From positions 1 through 15,999 of the forward strand of contig CAZXVW010000098.1 of assembly GCA_964644025.1 (NCBI GenBank): a DNA stretch of 15,999 nucleotides, read 5' to 3'. This document shows, in pieces, positions 8,733-15,869 of the stretch. Made by a program: the position numbers and the translations under genes. Origin of the DNA: CAZXVW01 sp964644025 (GTDB lineage Bacteria; Acidobacteriota; Terriglobia; Bryobacterales; Bryobacteraceae). Every line of letters begins with the position of its first letter. The stretch's first letter is position 1. Below the pieces are notes generated by a model. That model saw only the letters and a program-made list of their open reading frames with translations. It made no database searches and was not told the DNA's origin.

Positions 8733-10613
8733 TCATCGCACAACGCGGTGCGTGCCCTCCAGCGCGTTCAGGGCGTGGTTGGCCACGCGGACCACATACT
8801 TGTTTTGCTTGTCTTTGAGAGCCTGGTGGAGCGCTGGGATGGCCGGCCGCGCCCTGGCGCCGAGTTCATCCAGCACGATAGCGGCGTTCAAGCGCACCCA
8901 CTCCTGTTCGCTGGCCAGTTCCCGCTCCAGCACCGGCAAGGCCTCCTTCAGCCGGTCCATCCGGCACAGCGCCCGGGCGGCGGCGATGCGGACGACCGGC
9001 GAGGAGTCCCGCAGAGCCTGTTTCAGCGCGCCCGCGGCGCGGGAAGCTTTCCCGGCGAGGTTTCCCAGGCCGATGGCGGCCCAGTACCGCAGCGCGGCTT
9101 CGGGATCCGAGAGGAGCTTTTCCAGCTTCGGAAGCGCCGATGGCCCCTGTCCGGCCAGGTCGGCCGCGGCCCTCAAGCGCCGCGGCAGATCACGCGTGCC
9201 CGGCTGGCGCAGAATCGCGTAGCGGCTGCCGAGCTTCTTCTCCCGTTCCACCAGCTCCGGTTCGGGAATCAGTCCCACGTCCCTGGTCTCCTCCATCCAC
9301 TGCTGGTGGGCTGCCCGGAGGCGTTCGAGCGTCGCCCGGTGTTCCGGCGAGGCGGCCAGGTTGTGGATTTCATACGGGTCCTTCTGGGTGTCGTAGAGCT
9401 CCTCGACGGGCTTGTGATCCGCCATAAACTGCTCAGCGGCCTGAGGGAGCTTCCCGGCTTGGTGGAGCCGGCGCAGCTCTTTCATGGTGGTGCCTTTCTC
9501 CGGCGTGTTCATGTACTGGTAGTACGGTTTGTAATTCTCGTAATTGCGGATGTAACGCCAGCGCTGATCGCGGACTGTCCGGATGATGTCGTAGCGTTCG
9601 TCCATGCGGTCCCGGGCGCCGTACACGTAGCGGCGTGGGGGCGGCAGCCGTGGTCCCAGGAACGGGCGGCCCTGCATGTACTCCGGCACGGGGAGGCCGG
9701 CCAGGTTCAGCACCGTGGGGCCAAGGTCGATAAAGCTGACCAGCTCATCGCTTACTGTTCCGGGCCTGGCCTGGCCCTCCGCCCGCAACTTTTCCGGAAT
9801 CCGGACCACCAGCGGCACGTGTGTGCCGGAATCATACAGCCAGCGCTTGGCCCGCGGCAGACCTACGCCGTGATCGGACCAGAAGAAGACGATGGTGTCT
9901 TCAGCCAGTCCGGCCTGTTCGAGTTCATGCAGATGGTCCCCGGCCAGGTAGTCCATCGCGGTAATCAGTTCGTAGTAGTTGGCCAGGTCGCGGCGCACCA
10001 CCGGCGTATCCGGGTAGTACGGGGGCACGGTGAGGGCGGCGGGATCCTGGCGCTGGTCCGGCGTGAGGCGAGCGACCAGCTTTTCATGCTCCGGGCCGCG
10101 GGGCAGAATCCGGCTCTCGTGGGTCACGGTGAGGTTGAAGACCGCGAAGAAGGGCTGGCCGGGCTTCCGGTTGCGCCAATGGGCTTTCCGGCTGGATTCG
10201 TCCCAGGTCCCCGGCGGGGTGTTGAAATTGTAGTCTTGCTTGGAGTTGTTGGTGCAATAGTAACCCGCCCGGCGCAGATACTGAGGGAAAGGTTTCACGA
10301 ACTCCGGGAGCATCGCCCGGCACCGCATGTGCACGGAGCCGAGCGTGGAGGGGTACATCCCGGTAATGATGCCGGAGCGGCTTGGGGCGCACACGCCCGC
10401 CACCGTGAAGGCCCGCGTGTAGCGCACACCCTGGCGAGCGAGCCGGTCAATATTCGGGGAATGGGCGTGGGGGTCACCGTAGCAGCCGAGATTCGGGTTG
10501 ATGTCCTCGCACGAAATCCACAGAATATTCGGGCGAACGGCCGCGATGGCGGGCACTGTAGTTGCGGCGCCCACGGCCAGCCCCAGCGCCTGGCGTCTGG
10601 TGTAAACAGCCAA
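8733..10613 (-). CDS. Tat-exported type I sulfatase with C-terminal HEAT-like repeats
   Basis: This enzyme should hydrolyse sulfate esters, probably on polysaccharides, outside the cytoplasm. I prefer the TTG start at 10613, which lies 6 nt after a clear AGGAGG and gives MAVYTRRQALGLAVGA, a twin-arginine (R6-R7) signal with a probable AxA cleavage near residue 24. The upstream ATG at 10646 would add 11 residues and has no properly spaced ribosome site. The sulfatase signature VCAPSRSG contains Cys75, which is converted to formylglycine in active enzymes, with P77, S78 and R79. Metal-site elements include the SCEDIN segment (34-39) and FFWSDHG. The catalytic domain ends near residue 460; the rest is HEAT/armadillo-like helical repeats (for example YWAAIGLGNLA and VRIAAARALCRM), seen on many planctomycete and acidobacterial sulfatases. 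The precise substrate cannot be read from sequence. Confidence 0.92.
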   Translation of the reverse strand: MAVYTRRQALGLAVGAATTVPAIAAVRPNILWISCEDINPNLGCYGDPHAHSPNIDRLARQGVRYTRAFTVAGVCAPSRSGIITGMYPSTLGSVHMRCRAMLPEFVKPFPQYLRRAGYYCTNNSKQDYNFNTPPGTWDESSRKAHWRNRKPGQPFFAVFNLTVTHESRILPRGPEHEKLVARLTPDQRQDPAALTVPPYYPDTPVVRRDLANYYELITAMDYLAGDHLHELEQAGLAEDTIVFFWSDHGVGLPRAKRWLYDSGTHVPLVVRIPEKLRAEGQARPGTVSDELVSFIDLGPTVLNLAGLPVPEYMQGRPFLGPRLPPPRRYVYGARDRMDERYDIIRTVRDQRWRYIRNYENYKPYYQYMNTPEKGTTMKELRRLHQAGKLPQAAEQFMADHKPVEELYDTQKDPYEIHNLAASPEHRATLERLRAAHQQWMEETRDVGLIPEPELVEREKKLGSRYAILRQPGTRDLPRRLRAAADLAGQGPSALPKLEKLLSDPEAALRYWAAIGLGNLAGKASRAAGALKQALRDSSPVVRIAAARALCRMDRLKEALPVLERELASEQEWVRLNAAIVLDELGARARPAIPALHQALKDKQNKYVVRVANHALNALEGTHRVVR

Positions 10614-10670
10614 TGATTGCCTCCTGGGGAATGGACTTTCCTTCATATCCTACCAGGAGGGAGGATGTTC

Positions 10671-11522
10671 TCATTCCAGGGCGTTGACCCTGTCGGTCAT
10701 CGAGTCCTTGAGCGTTACCAGATCGTCGCCGTCCAACTGGACCGGCTTTGGCAACTCCTTGATGATCTCCTCCGGTTTTTCCGGCGAGGCTGGATTGGTG
10801 ACCGAGAAGCCGAAGCTGTCGGCCAGCCGGCAGGTAACATGGATCAAGCGGAGCAGGTCCGAGGAATGATCGCTGGGGGGACGGTGGTGGTCGCCGATCA
10901 CCTGGACCAGTTCCTCGGGGAAGTCCCAGCCTTCGGCCAGCCAGGAGCCGGCTTCGCAATGGTCGATGTCGAACAGGTCACGCTCGCTTTGGAGCATGCT
11001 GAAATGGTTCTCTATCACCACGGAGAGCAGATTCGCGTATGACTGGGGGTACTTGACGAGCAGGGCCAAGCGTCCCACGTCGTGGAGCAGCCCGGCCGTG
11101 TATGCCTGGTCGGGCCGGAGGCCGCACGCCTCGGCGAACTCTTCGCCCAGGAGGGCGCAGCCCAGGCTGTGGCGCCAGCAGTGCCGGAGCACGGCCACGC
11201 GCAGGGAAGTTTTCAGATAGCTGCCCAACCCCAGCGTCATGGCGAGCGTCTTGACGCGCTCCAGGCCCAGCATTGTCACGGCGTGCTCTATGCTCGACAC
11301 CTGCGAGCGGAGTCCGAACAACGCGGAGTTGGCCCGGCGGAGCAGTTCCGAAGCCAGCGAAGCATCGGAGCGGATCAGCTCGGTCAGCCGGCGCGCTTCT
11401 ACATCGTCGCCGGCGGTGGAAAACAACTGCAGCACTTTAGTCGTAATCCAGGGAAACGGGGGCAAATCCCGGAGCGCCCAGGGCTCCGTGACGGGGGCGC
11501 TTTCTTCAAGCAGGGTGTTCAT
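10671..11522 (-). CDS. HDOD domain-containing protein, probable signalling protein
   Basis: This 283-residue protein is mostly one HDOD domain (about residues 20-230), a degenerate relative of HD phosphohydrolases usually found in signalling proteins of unknown mechanism. Characteristic features are IRSDASLASELLRRANSA, the VSSIEHAVTMLGLERVK segment that follows, and AGLLHDVGRLAL with H147-D148. The ATG at 11522 has GGAGAG 7 nt upstream. The longer in-frame extension upstream is rejected because its composition is not protein-like and it lacks a ribosome site. No transmembrane segment or partner domain (receiver, EAL or GGDEF) is fused to it. The sulfatase gene follows on the same strand, 24-57 nt downstream depending on which sulfatase start is used, so co-transcription is possible. 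The role is inferred only at the level of signalling. Confidence 0.88.
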   Translation of the reverse strand: MNTLLEESAPVTEPWALRDLPPFPWITTKVLQLFSTAGDDVEARRLTELIRSDASLASELLRRANSALFGLRSQVSSIEHAVTMLGLERVKTLAMTLGLGSYLKTSLRVAVLRHCWRHSLGCALLGEEFAEACGLRPDQAYTAGLLHDVGRLALLVKYPQSYANLLSVVIENHFSMLQSERDLFDIDHCEAGSWLAEGWDFPEELVQVIGDHHRPPSDHSSDLLRLIHVTCRLADSFGFSVTNPASPEKPEEIIKELPKPVQLDGDDLVTLKDSMTDRVNALE

Positions 11523-11591
11523 TGGAGTCTCTCCGTTCGTTCGCCTTATCGGCCGGGGTGGAGGAATTTTTACCGGAAGGAGACGGGGCCA

Positions 11592-11789
11592 ATGATCCGG
11601 GGGGGCAGATACCTGGCGGCAGAGCCGGGAAATGCTGCTGGAGTGCGGCCGGCCGGGCTCCACCAGCCGATGGGAGGGTTGGATGGCAGAGCAGCCGTGC
11701 CGGGCGGCGAACCTCCAGACACGGTTGCCGGACCGACCCGCCAACCCGGTGAACAAAAGACGAAGAGAACAGGTCGAGTGTCTAGATAA
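11592..11789 (+). CDS. Doubtful 65-residue small ORF in the intergenic region
   Basis: An ATG at 11592 is preceded by AAGGAGA at a spacing of about 8-9 nt and opens a 65-residue frame ending in TAA at 11787-11789. The product is rich in Gly, Arg, Pro and Ala, has no Cys, no signal peptide and no recognisable motif, and I do not recognise it. The only support is the ribosome site and its place between the HDOD and radical SAM genes. The composition is what chance translation of GC-rich DNA gives, so I regard it as probably not a gene. Apart from this frame, I see nothing in 11523-11811. Confidence 0.15.
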   Translation: MIRGGRYLAAEPGNAAGVRPAGLHQPMGGLDGRAAVPGGEPPDTVAGPTRQPGEQKTKRTGRVSR

Positions 11790-11811
11790 CGCCTTATGAT
11801 CGCAATTGTTC

Positions 11812-11817
11812 TATAAT
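11812..11817 (+). promoter_or_regulatory. Sigma-70-type -10 box upstream of the radical SAM gene
   Basis: A perfect TATAAT sits in a locally AT-rich patch in otherwise very GC-rich DNA, with an expected transcript start near 11824. At 17-18 nt upstream there is no good -35 hexamer, so the promoter may need an activator or use another feature. It points toward the radical SAM gene. Confidence 0.45.
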
Positions 11818-11823
11818 TGTAAG

Positions 11824-11987
11824 GAGTTGGGGGGTTGGCGAATCGCTTGTCTCCGGCGGGACGAGGAAGACACAGCAGTAGGGAAGCCGACCCTGGGGAA
11901 TGGAGTACCCCCCCGGCGGGGGCGGGAGAGTGAGCGATTCATGCCGGCTTGTGCATATGCAGATTACTTCTTGACAGGGCTGACGCC
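11824..11987 (+). promoter_or_regulatory. Long GC-rich 5' leader of the radical SAM gene, possibly structured
   Basis: If transcription starts after the TATAAT at 11812-11817, the untranslated leader is about 160 nt. It contains a TGTCTCC/GGAAGACA stem (about 11848-11872, one bulge). It also has two mutually exclusive stems that share the C run at 11908-11914: GGGG (11895-11898) with CCCC, or CCCCC with GGGGG (11918-11922). I could not match it to any riboswitch consensus I know. Competing G and C runs can arise by chance in GC-rich DNA. Confidence 0.25.
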
Positions 11988-13359
11988 ATGTACCTCGATG
12001 ATTCCCGTGACACAGTTAGCACGCATGCTCGACCCCAAGCGGGCCGGTTGACCAAGACAATCAGCGAACCACATCACCCTCTGGAAGACATCCTTTCGCG
12101 ACCTTATGTTCGACAACTGTTTCGGCTGCTGACCCACTGCAACCGGGAAGGCAAGCCGTTGTTCGAGCGGATCTGCGAGAACTACGATAACGATTCCCTG
12201 ACCGGCCTGAAGCGGCTGAAGTGGGCGCTTCCCAGCAAGCTCATCGACGTTTTCCTGCGCAGGTACCGGTTGGACAAGGAGTTGATGAAACAGAAGCTGT
12301 TTCATCATCACCCGACGGTCCGTTCGCTGGCCCTGACGGCCAGGAGCATCGCCCGGTACGGGTTGACGAAACCGCAACGTTACACGGCGCCGTTGTTTAC
12401 GGTTTGGAATATCACCCAGCGGTGNNNNNNNNNNNNNNNNNNNNNNNNNNNNNNNNNNNNNNNNNNNNNNNNNNNNNNNNNNNNNNNNNNNNNNNNNNNN
12501 NNNNNNNNNNNNNNNNNNNNNNNNCGAGAACATGCAGCGCCTGATCGAATGCGGGGTCAAGTACGTCGAAGTTTCCATCGACAGCAACGACCCGGCCGAG
12601 CACGATCGCTTCCGCGGACGGCCTGGGGCCTGGGAGCGCGCCATCCAGGGTATCAGGAACTCCGTGGCGGCAGGGATGCGCACCGGCCTGGCTACCTGCT
12701 TCACCCGGAATACGGTGGAGCGGGTGGACGCGATGGTGGCGCTGGCCAAGAGCCTGGGCTGTGCGACCTTCTCGCATTTCAACTTCATTCCGGTAGGCCG
12801 GGGCAAAGACCACGCCAACGAGGATCTGACGCCGGACCAGCGGGAGTTCCTGATGAAGAAACTGGTCGACTACCTGCAAGAGGGAGAGATCAACGTCATC
12901 TCCACCGCGCCGCAATTCGGTCGCTCCTGCGTGATTTACGGTCCCAAGGACGGCTTGTTCGCCACCGGGCACGTCGGCCGGGGCGGCGGGACGAAGACCA
13001 GAGTTTTGGCGCGTTACATCGGCGGTTGCGGGGCCGGCCGCTGCTACTGCTGCATTCAGCCGAACGGCGACGTTACCCCTTGCGTTTACATCTCCACCGA
13101 GGTGGTGGGCAACCTCCGGCGGCAGAGCCTGGCCGAGATCTGGGACCACGAACTTTTCCGGACTTTGCAAGACCGCGAAGACCGGGGCGATCATTGCGGC
13201 GTCTGCGACTACCGCGTCTACTGCGGCGGATGCCGCGCCCGGGCGCTGGCCTACACCGGCGACATCACCGCCGGGGACCCGGGCTGCGTGTACAACCGGC
13301 GCGAGTGGGAAGAGATCACGGCCGAGGCCCAGCGGGACCAGCAGTTGAGCGTGGTCTGA
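11988..13359 (+). CDS. Radical SAM/SPASM domain protein, interrupted by an assembly gap
   Basis: The gene has an unusually long N-terminal helical region of about 138 residues, then LFTVWNITQR followed by a TG at the gap edge. Radical SAM proteins of this type place CNLxCxxC exactly there, so the codon broken by the gap is almost certainly the first cluster cysteine. After the gap come VKYVEVSIDSNDPAEHDRF, HFNFIPVGRG and a C-terminal SPASM region with many cysteines: GGCGAGRCYCCIQPNGDV, TPCVYI, HCGVCDYRVYCGGCRARA and DPGC. These should bind auxiliary iron-sulfur clusters. The reading frame changes by one across the 100 Ns. The ATG at 11988 has a modest AGGG about 9 nt upstream; a TTG at 12048 is an alternative. 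The substrate is unknown; the C-terminus resembles the heme-biosynthesis (AhbC/AhbD-like) and peptide-modifying branches. Confidence 0.85.
12425..12524. other. Assembly gap: 100 Ns of unknown true length
   Basis: Exactly 100 Ns interrupt the radical SAM gene. The coding frames on either side fit one protein only if the missing length is a multiple of three, and 100 is not, so the run is a placeholder. From family layout (cluster motif, GGEPL-like motif and TNG-like motif all missing) I estimate roughly 180-200 missing bases. Confidence 0.97.
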
Positions 13360-13360
13360 G

Positions 13361-13397
13361 GAGCAGGTTGCGCGGGCGGCCGGTCCCGCCGCTGCTC
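13361..13397. terminator. Hairpin between convergent genes, possible bidirectional terminator
   Basis: GAGCAG (13361-13366) pairs with CTGCTC (13392-13397), and inside it CGGG (13373-13376) pairs with CCCG (13385-13388). It sits between the radical SAM stop (13357-13359) and the stop of the convergent GH-like gene (13396-13398), where a shared terminator is expected. No U tract follows on either strand. Confidence 0.4.
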
Positions 13398-15492
13398 AGG
13401 CAAACTCCAGGCTCACCATCTGGTGGCCTTCCACCTTCGGCACGGTGAACTCGACCCGGCCATCCCTCGTTTGAAACGGAACGCGGTTGCCTTGCGGCGC
13501 CAGCTTGACCGCTCCGACAGCGCGCGGGGCGGCCACCGAGACCGCCACGTTGAAAATCGGGATCACGTCCTCGATCACGTCGAAGTCCTGGCCCCGGCGC
13601 TCGGGGATGTAGTGCAGCAGGTGGAGGACCCAGCGGTTCTCGGCCGGCTGGTGATTCAGCGCGGTCAGGGTGGTCGAGGGCGCCTGGACGCGCACGAGCG
13701 GCTCCGGCAGCAGCATGCCGATGGCGTTGGCGACGAGCTGTTTGACCCAGAGCGGCGCGTTCTTGCGGTACTGGGTGAAAACGGGGTGCATGAAATAGAT
13801 GGCCCGCCCGTGGCGCACCACGCCCGGGTAGCCGTAGTTGCCCGAGGACGGCGTATGGCGGTGGGAGCAGAAATGCTCCCAGGTGCGGTTGAAGTAAGGG
13901 ACGATCACCGGCGCCAGCTCCTCGCTGCCGGGCCGCAGCTCGACCTGTTTACCCTTCAGGTACATGACGTGTTCGGCCGGCGGCAGGCCCTTGCCGATGG
14001 CGCCCTTGGGGACGATGAAATCCGGGCTGTAAGGAGCGTCGCCTTTCAATCGCACCCCAAGCGAGCGAAGGGCGAAATCGCTCTTGTCCGGCTTCAGGCC
14101 GCTTTCAAAGGAGGCCAGCAGCGCCCCGCCACCGGCCACGAACTTCTCGATTTTCGCCGCCAGGGCTGGCGAGACGGGAATCTCGTCCGGCAACACCAGC
14201 AGCTTGTAGCCGGAAAAGTCGCTCTGGGAATCGAGGATGTCGAACTGGTACGCCAGTTCCTGAAACATCCGGGTGACGCCGTGAGCGGCCGCCGGGATGT
14301 TCCGGGAGGAGCCGCCGAGAAACTCCTCCGGCGTCAGCACGCCGATCTCGACCACCGGCCGGGCGCCGGCGCACCAGGGTTCCTTCTTTTCCACTTCAGC
14401 ATAGACGCTGCCGATCAGGTCGTAGGCCGCCTGGTCCATCTTTCCCACCGGGTGTAGCTGGTCGCCCACCGAGCACTTGGCCCCGAGCGCGAGCATCTGG
14501 AAACATTCGAACTGGAGCGCCGGCTGGTTCTTGTAAGAGTGGAAGTCGCCCCAGGAGGTGTGGAACTTGCCGGTCATGCCCATGCTGTCCAGCCCCAGCG
14601 TCCGCGTGTAGCGGACCTTGAGCGGGAAGTCGAGATATCCCCAGCCGCCGCTGGGCAGCGACTCCAGCTCCCAATGGGTGTAGGCGTCCGCGACGGCCCG
14701 GTGCCGCGGGCCGATGTGGCCGGCGTTGTAAAAGATGGTGCAATCCTTGTTGAGCCGGCGGATGAAGCGGGTCATTTCGAGCTGGAATTCGTTGATGGTC
14801 TGGAGGGCGAAACGGGCCCGGTCGTCCGGGTCGGCGGGATTCAATCCGGCTTTCTCCATCAGCGCAACGCACCGGACGCAGGCGCAAGGCTGCGGCGTGA
14901 CGATGTCCAGGAACAGCCCGTCCACCGGCAGGAGTTCGAGCACCTCTTGGATGTGTTCTTTTAAGAAATCGCGGTACGGGGAGTTGACGCAGAGCTTGCG
15001 GTAGAAACCGGGTTCGAAGGTACCGCCCCGCTGCGGAGCGCCGTGTTCATCGCGGGTGAGCCATTCCGGGTGCTCCTTGCTGGTGTAGTAATCCCACTGG
15101 ATGGTGATGTAGATGGGCACGCGGATGCCGCGCCGGTGGCATGCCTCGATCTGCTCCTCCAGCAGGTTGCGTTTCAGGTGCGGGTGGCGGCGCTCGGGGA
15201 ACTTCTTCGTGTTGTAATACATCCAGCCGTGGTGGCCGCGCGCGAAGCAGGTAATCGAGTTGACGTGCGCCCGCCGCAGCGTGGCGGCGAACTCCTCCGG
15301 GTCAAACTGGGAGGCAATGTCCTCGATGTGTTCGCTGGTGTGAAAATCCAGATGCACCTGGCGGAAGCGCAGCTCGGGCGCTCCGGGCCGCCTCCCCGTT
15401 TGCGCCAGGGCCAGGCCCGAGGCGCGGACCGCTGCCGGCCCCACCAGCGCCAGCTTCATGAAATCCCGCCGGTCAAACTCAGCTTCTTGCAT
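13396..15492 (-). CDS. Tat-exported glycoside hydrolase-like protein (TIM barrel plus trimerisation-like domain)
   Basis: This 698-residue protein starts at the ATG at 15492, with GGAGG 8 nt upstream. The N-terminus DRRDFMKLALVG is a clear twin-arginine signal (R8-R9) followed by a hydrophobic stretch and ALA near residue 30, so the mature protein is exported. Residues about 40-380 look like a (beta/alpha)8 glycosidase barrel: HVNSITCFARGHHGWMYY, GIRVPIYITIQWDYY, then VDGLFLDIVTP with D196 as a candidate catalytic or binding acid, and later HWELES. Residues about 410-620 resemble the glutaminase-like beta-galactosidase trimerisation domain (KLLVLPDEIPVS, VAGGGALLASFESG), and the end is beta-rich. 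This suggests a GH42-, GH29- or alpha-amylase-superfamily-related enzyme. Family and substrate are not certain. It stands alone on its strand. Confidence 0.8.
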   Translation of the reverse strand: MQEAEFDRRDFMKLALVGPAAVRASGLALAQTGRRPGAPELRFRQVHLDFHTSEHIEDIASQFDPEEFAATLRRAHVNSITCFARGHHGWMYYNTKKFPERRHPHLKRNLLEEQIEACHRRGIRVPIYITIQWDYYTSKEHPEWLTRDEHGAPQRGGTFEPGFYRKLCVNSPYRDFLKEHIQEVLELLPVDGLFLDIVTPQPCACVRCVALMEKAGLNPADPDDRARFALQTINEFQLEMTRFIRRLNKDCTIFYNAGHIGPRHRAVADAYTHWELESLPSGGWGYLDFPLKVRYTRTLGLDSMGMTGKFHTSWGDFHSYKNQPALQFECFQMLALGAKCSVGDQLHPVGKMDQAAYDLIGSVYAEVEKKEPWCAGARPVVEIGVLTPEEFLGGSSRNIPAAAHGVTRMFQELAYQFDILDSQSDFSGYKLLVLPDEIPVSPALAAKIEKFVAGGGALLASFESGLKPDKSDFALRSLGVRLKGDAPYSPDFIVPKGAIGKGLPPAEHVMYLKGKQVELRPGSEELAPVIVPYFNRTWEHFCSHRHTPSSGNYGYPGVVRHGRAIYFMHPVFTQYRKNAPLWVKQLVANAIGMLLPEPLVRVQAPSTTLTALNHQPAENRWVLHLLHYIPERRGQDFDVIEDVIPIFNVAVSVAAPRAVGAVKLAPQGNRVPFQTRDGRVEFTVPKVEGHQMVSLEFA

Positions 15493-15507
15493 AGGATCGC
15501 CTCCAGT

Positions 15508-15535
15508 TTCCGGTGAATTAGGCTCCATACAGGTT
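15508..15535 (-). promoter_or_regulatory. Weak candidate promoter for the GH-like gene
   Basis: On the minus strand upstream of the start at 15492, TTACGG and TAATTC are separated by about 16 nt. Both hexamers match the sigma-70 consensus only partly. The rest of 15493-15694 holds the tRNA promoter and nothing else I can identify. Confidence 0.2.
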
Positions 15536-15671
15536 GCCGTAACATGATAGCGCATGCCCTCGTGTGGCCTCCGGTGAGGTGGCCGCCGGGTTCTTCGTGG
15601 CGGTGGCGCACGGCGCGCCGCCTGCCCCGGGGGGAACGGTTGCCGGGCGCTGGCGGCGGCCAACGCGGGAT

Positions 15672-15680
15672 TGCTATACT
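15672..15680 (+). promoter_or_regulatory. Extended -10 promoter of tRNA-Glu
   Basis: TGCTATACT is an extended -10 element (TGn followed by TATACT) 14 nt before the mature tRNA 5' end. No convincing -35 hexamer is seen at the usual distance, which is common for extended -10 promoters. Initiation would fall near 15687. Confidence 0.55.
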
Positions 15681-15694
15681 ACGAATTGTCCGGC

Positions 15695-15769
15695 GGCGCT
15701 ATCGTCTAAGGGTTAGGACGGAGCCCTCTCAAGGCTCAAATACGGGTTCGAATCCCGTTAGCGCCACCA
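15695..15769 (+). tRNA. tRNA-Glu, anticodon CTC, CCA encoded
   Basis: The cloverleaf is complete. The acceptor GGCGCTA pairs perfectly with TAGCGCC, the D stem is GTCT/GGAC, and the anticodon stem is GAGCC/GGCTC with loop CTCTCAA. The T stem is ACGGG/CCCGT with loop TTCGAAT. The anticodon at 15728-15730 is CTC, reading GAG glutamate codons. The 3' CCA is encoded at 15767-15769. An extended -10 promoter lies just upstream. The minus-strand reading across it (ending GANGIRTR) is the usual spurious tRNA translation. Confidence 0.96.
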
Positions 15770-15793
15770 AGCCTGCAACGCCTTAGCCCAAGA

Positions 15794-15812
15794 TTGTTGC
15801 CATTTGTTGCCA
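15794..15812. repeat. Short direct repeat TTGTTGCCA x2 next to the tRNA
   Basis: Two copies of TTGTTGCCA (15794-15802 and 15804-15812) are separated by one base, 25 nt past the end of tRNA-Glu. The spacing resembles a protein-binding direct repeat with a 10-bp period, but two copies alone are weak evidence. Confidence 0.35.
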
Positions 15813-15869
15813 CGCCGTCGACGCCCAGGAGCCAGCCAGTGGCCGCCCTATAGAGGGTGTCGCTTCCGA

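Noticed and set aside
8667..10616. 649-residue plus-strand ORF opposite the sulfatase
   Set aside because: It is an antisense shadow of the sulfatase gene created by high GC; its translation is compositionally odd and shows no domain.
11824..11987. Cobalamin or c-di-GMP riboswitch in the radical SAM leader
   Set aside because: I looked for the conserved cobalamin elements and for the c-di-GMP-I GEMM consensus, and neither set of motifs is present.
11988..13359. Radical SAM/SPASM protein as an anaerobic sulfatase-maturating enzyme for the nearby sulfatase
   Set aside because: Sulfatase-maturating enzymes start almost directly with the cluster motif, whereas this one has a 138-residue extension and a different SPASM cysteine pattern. 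The two genes are divergent and separated by the HDOD gene.
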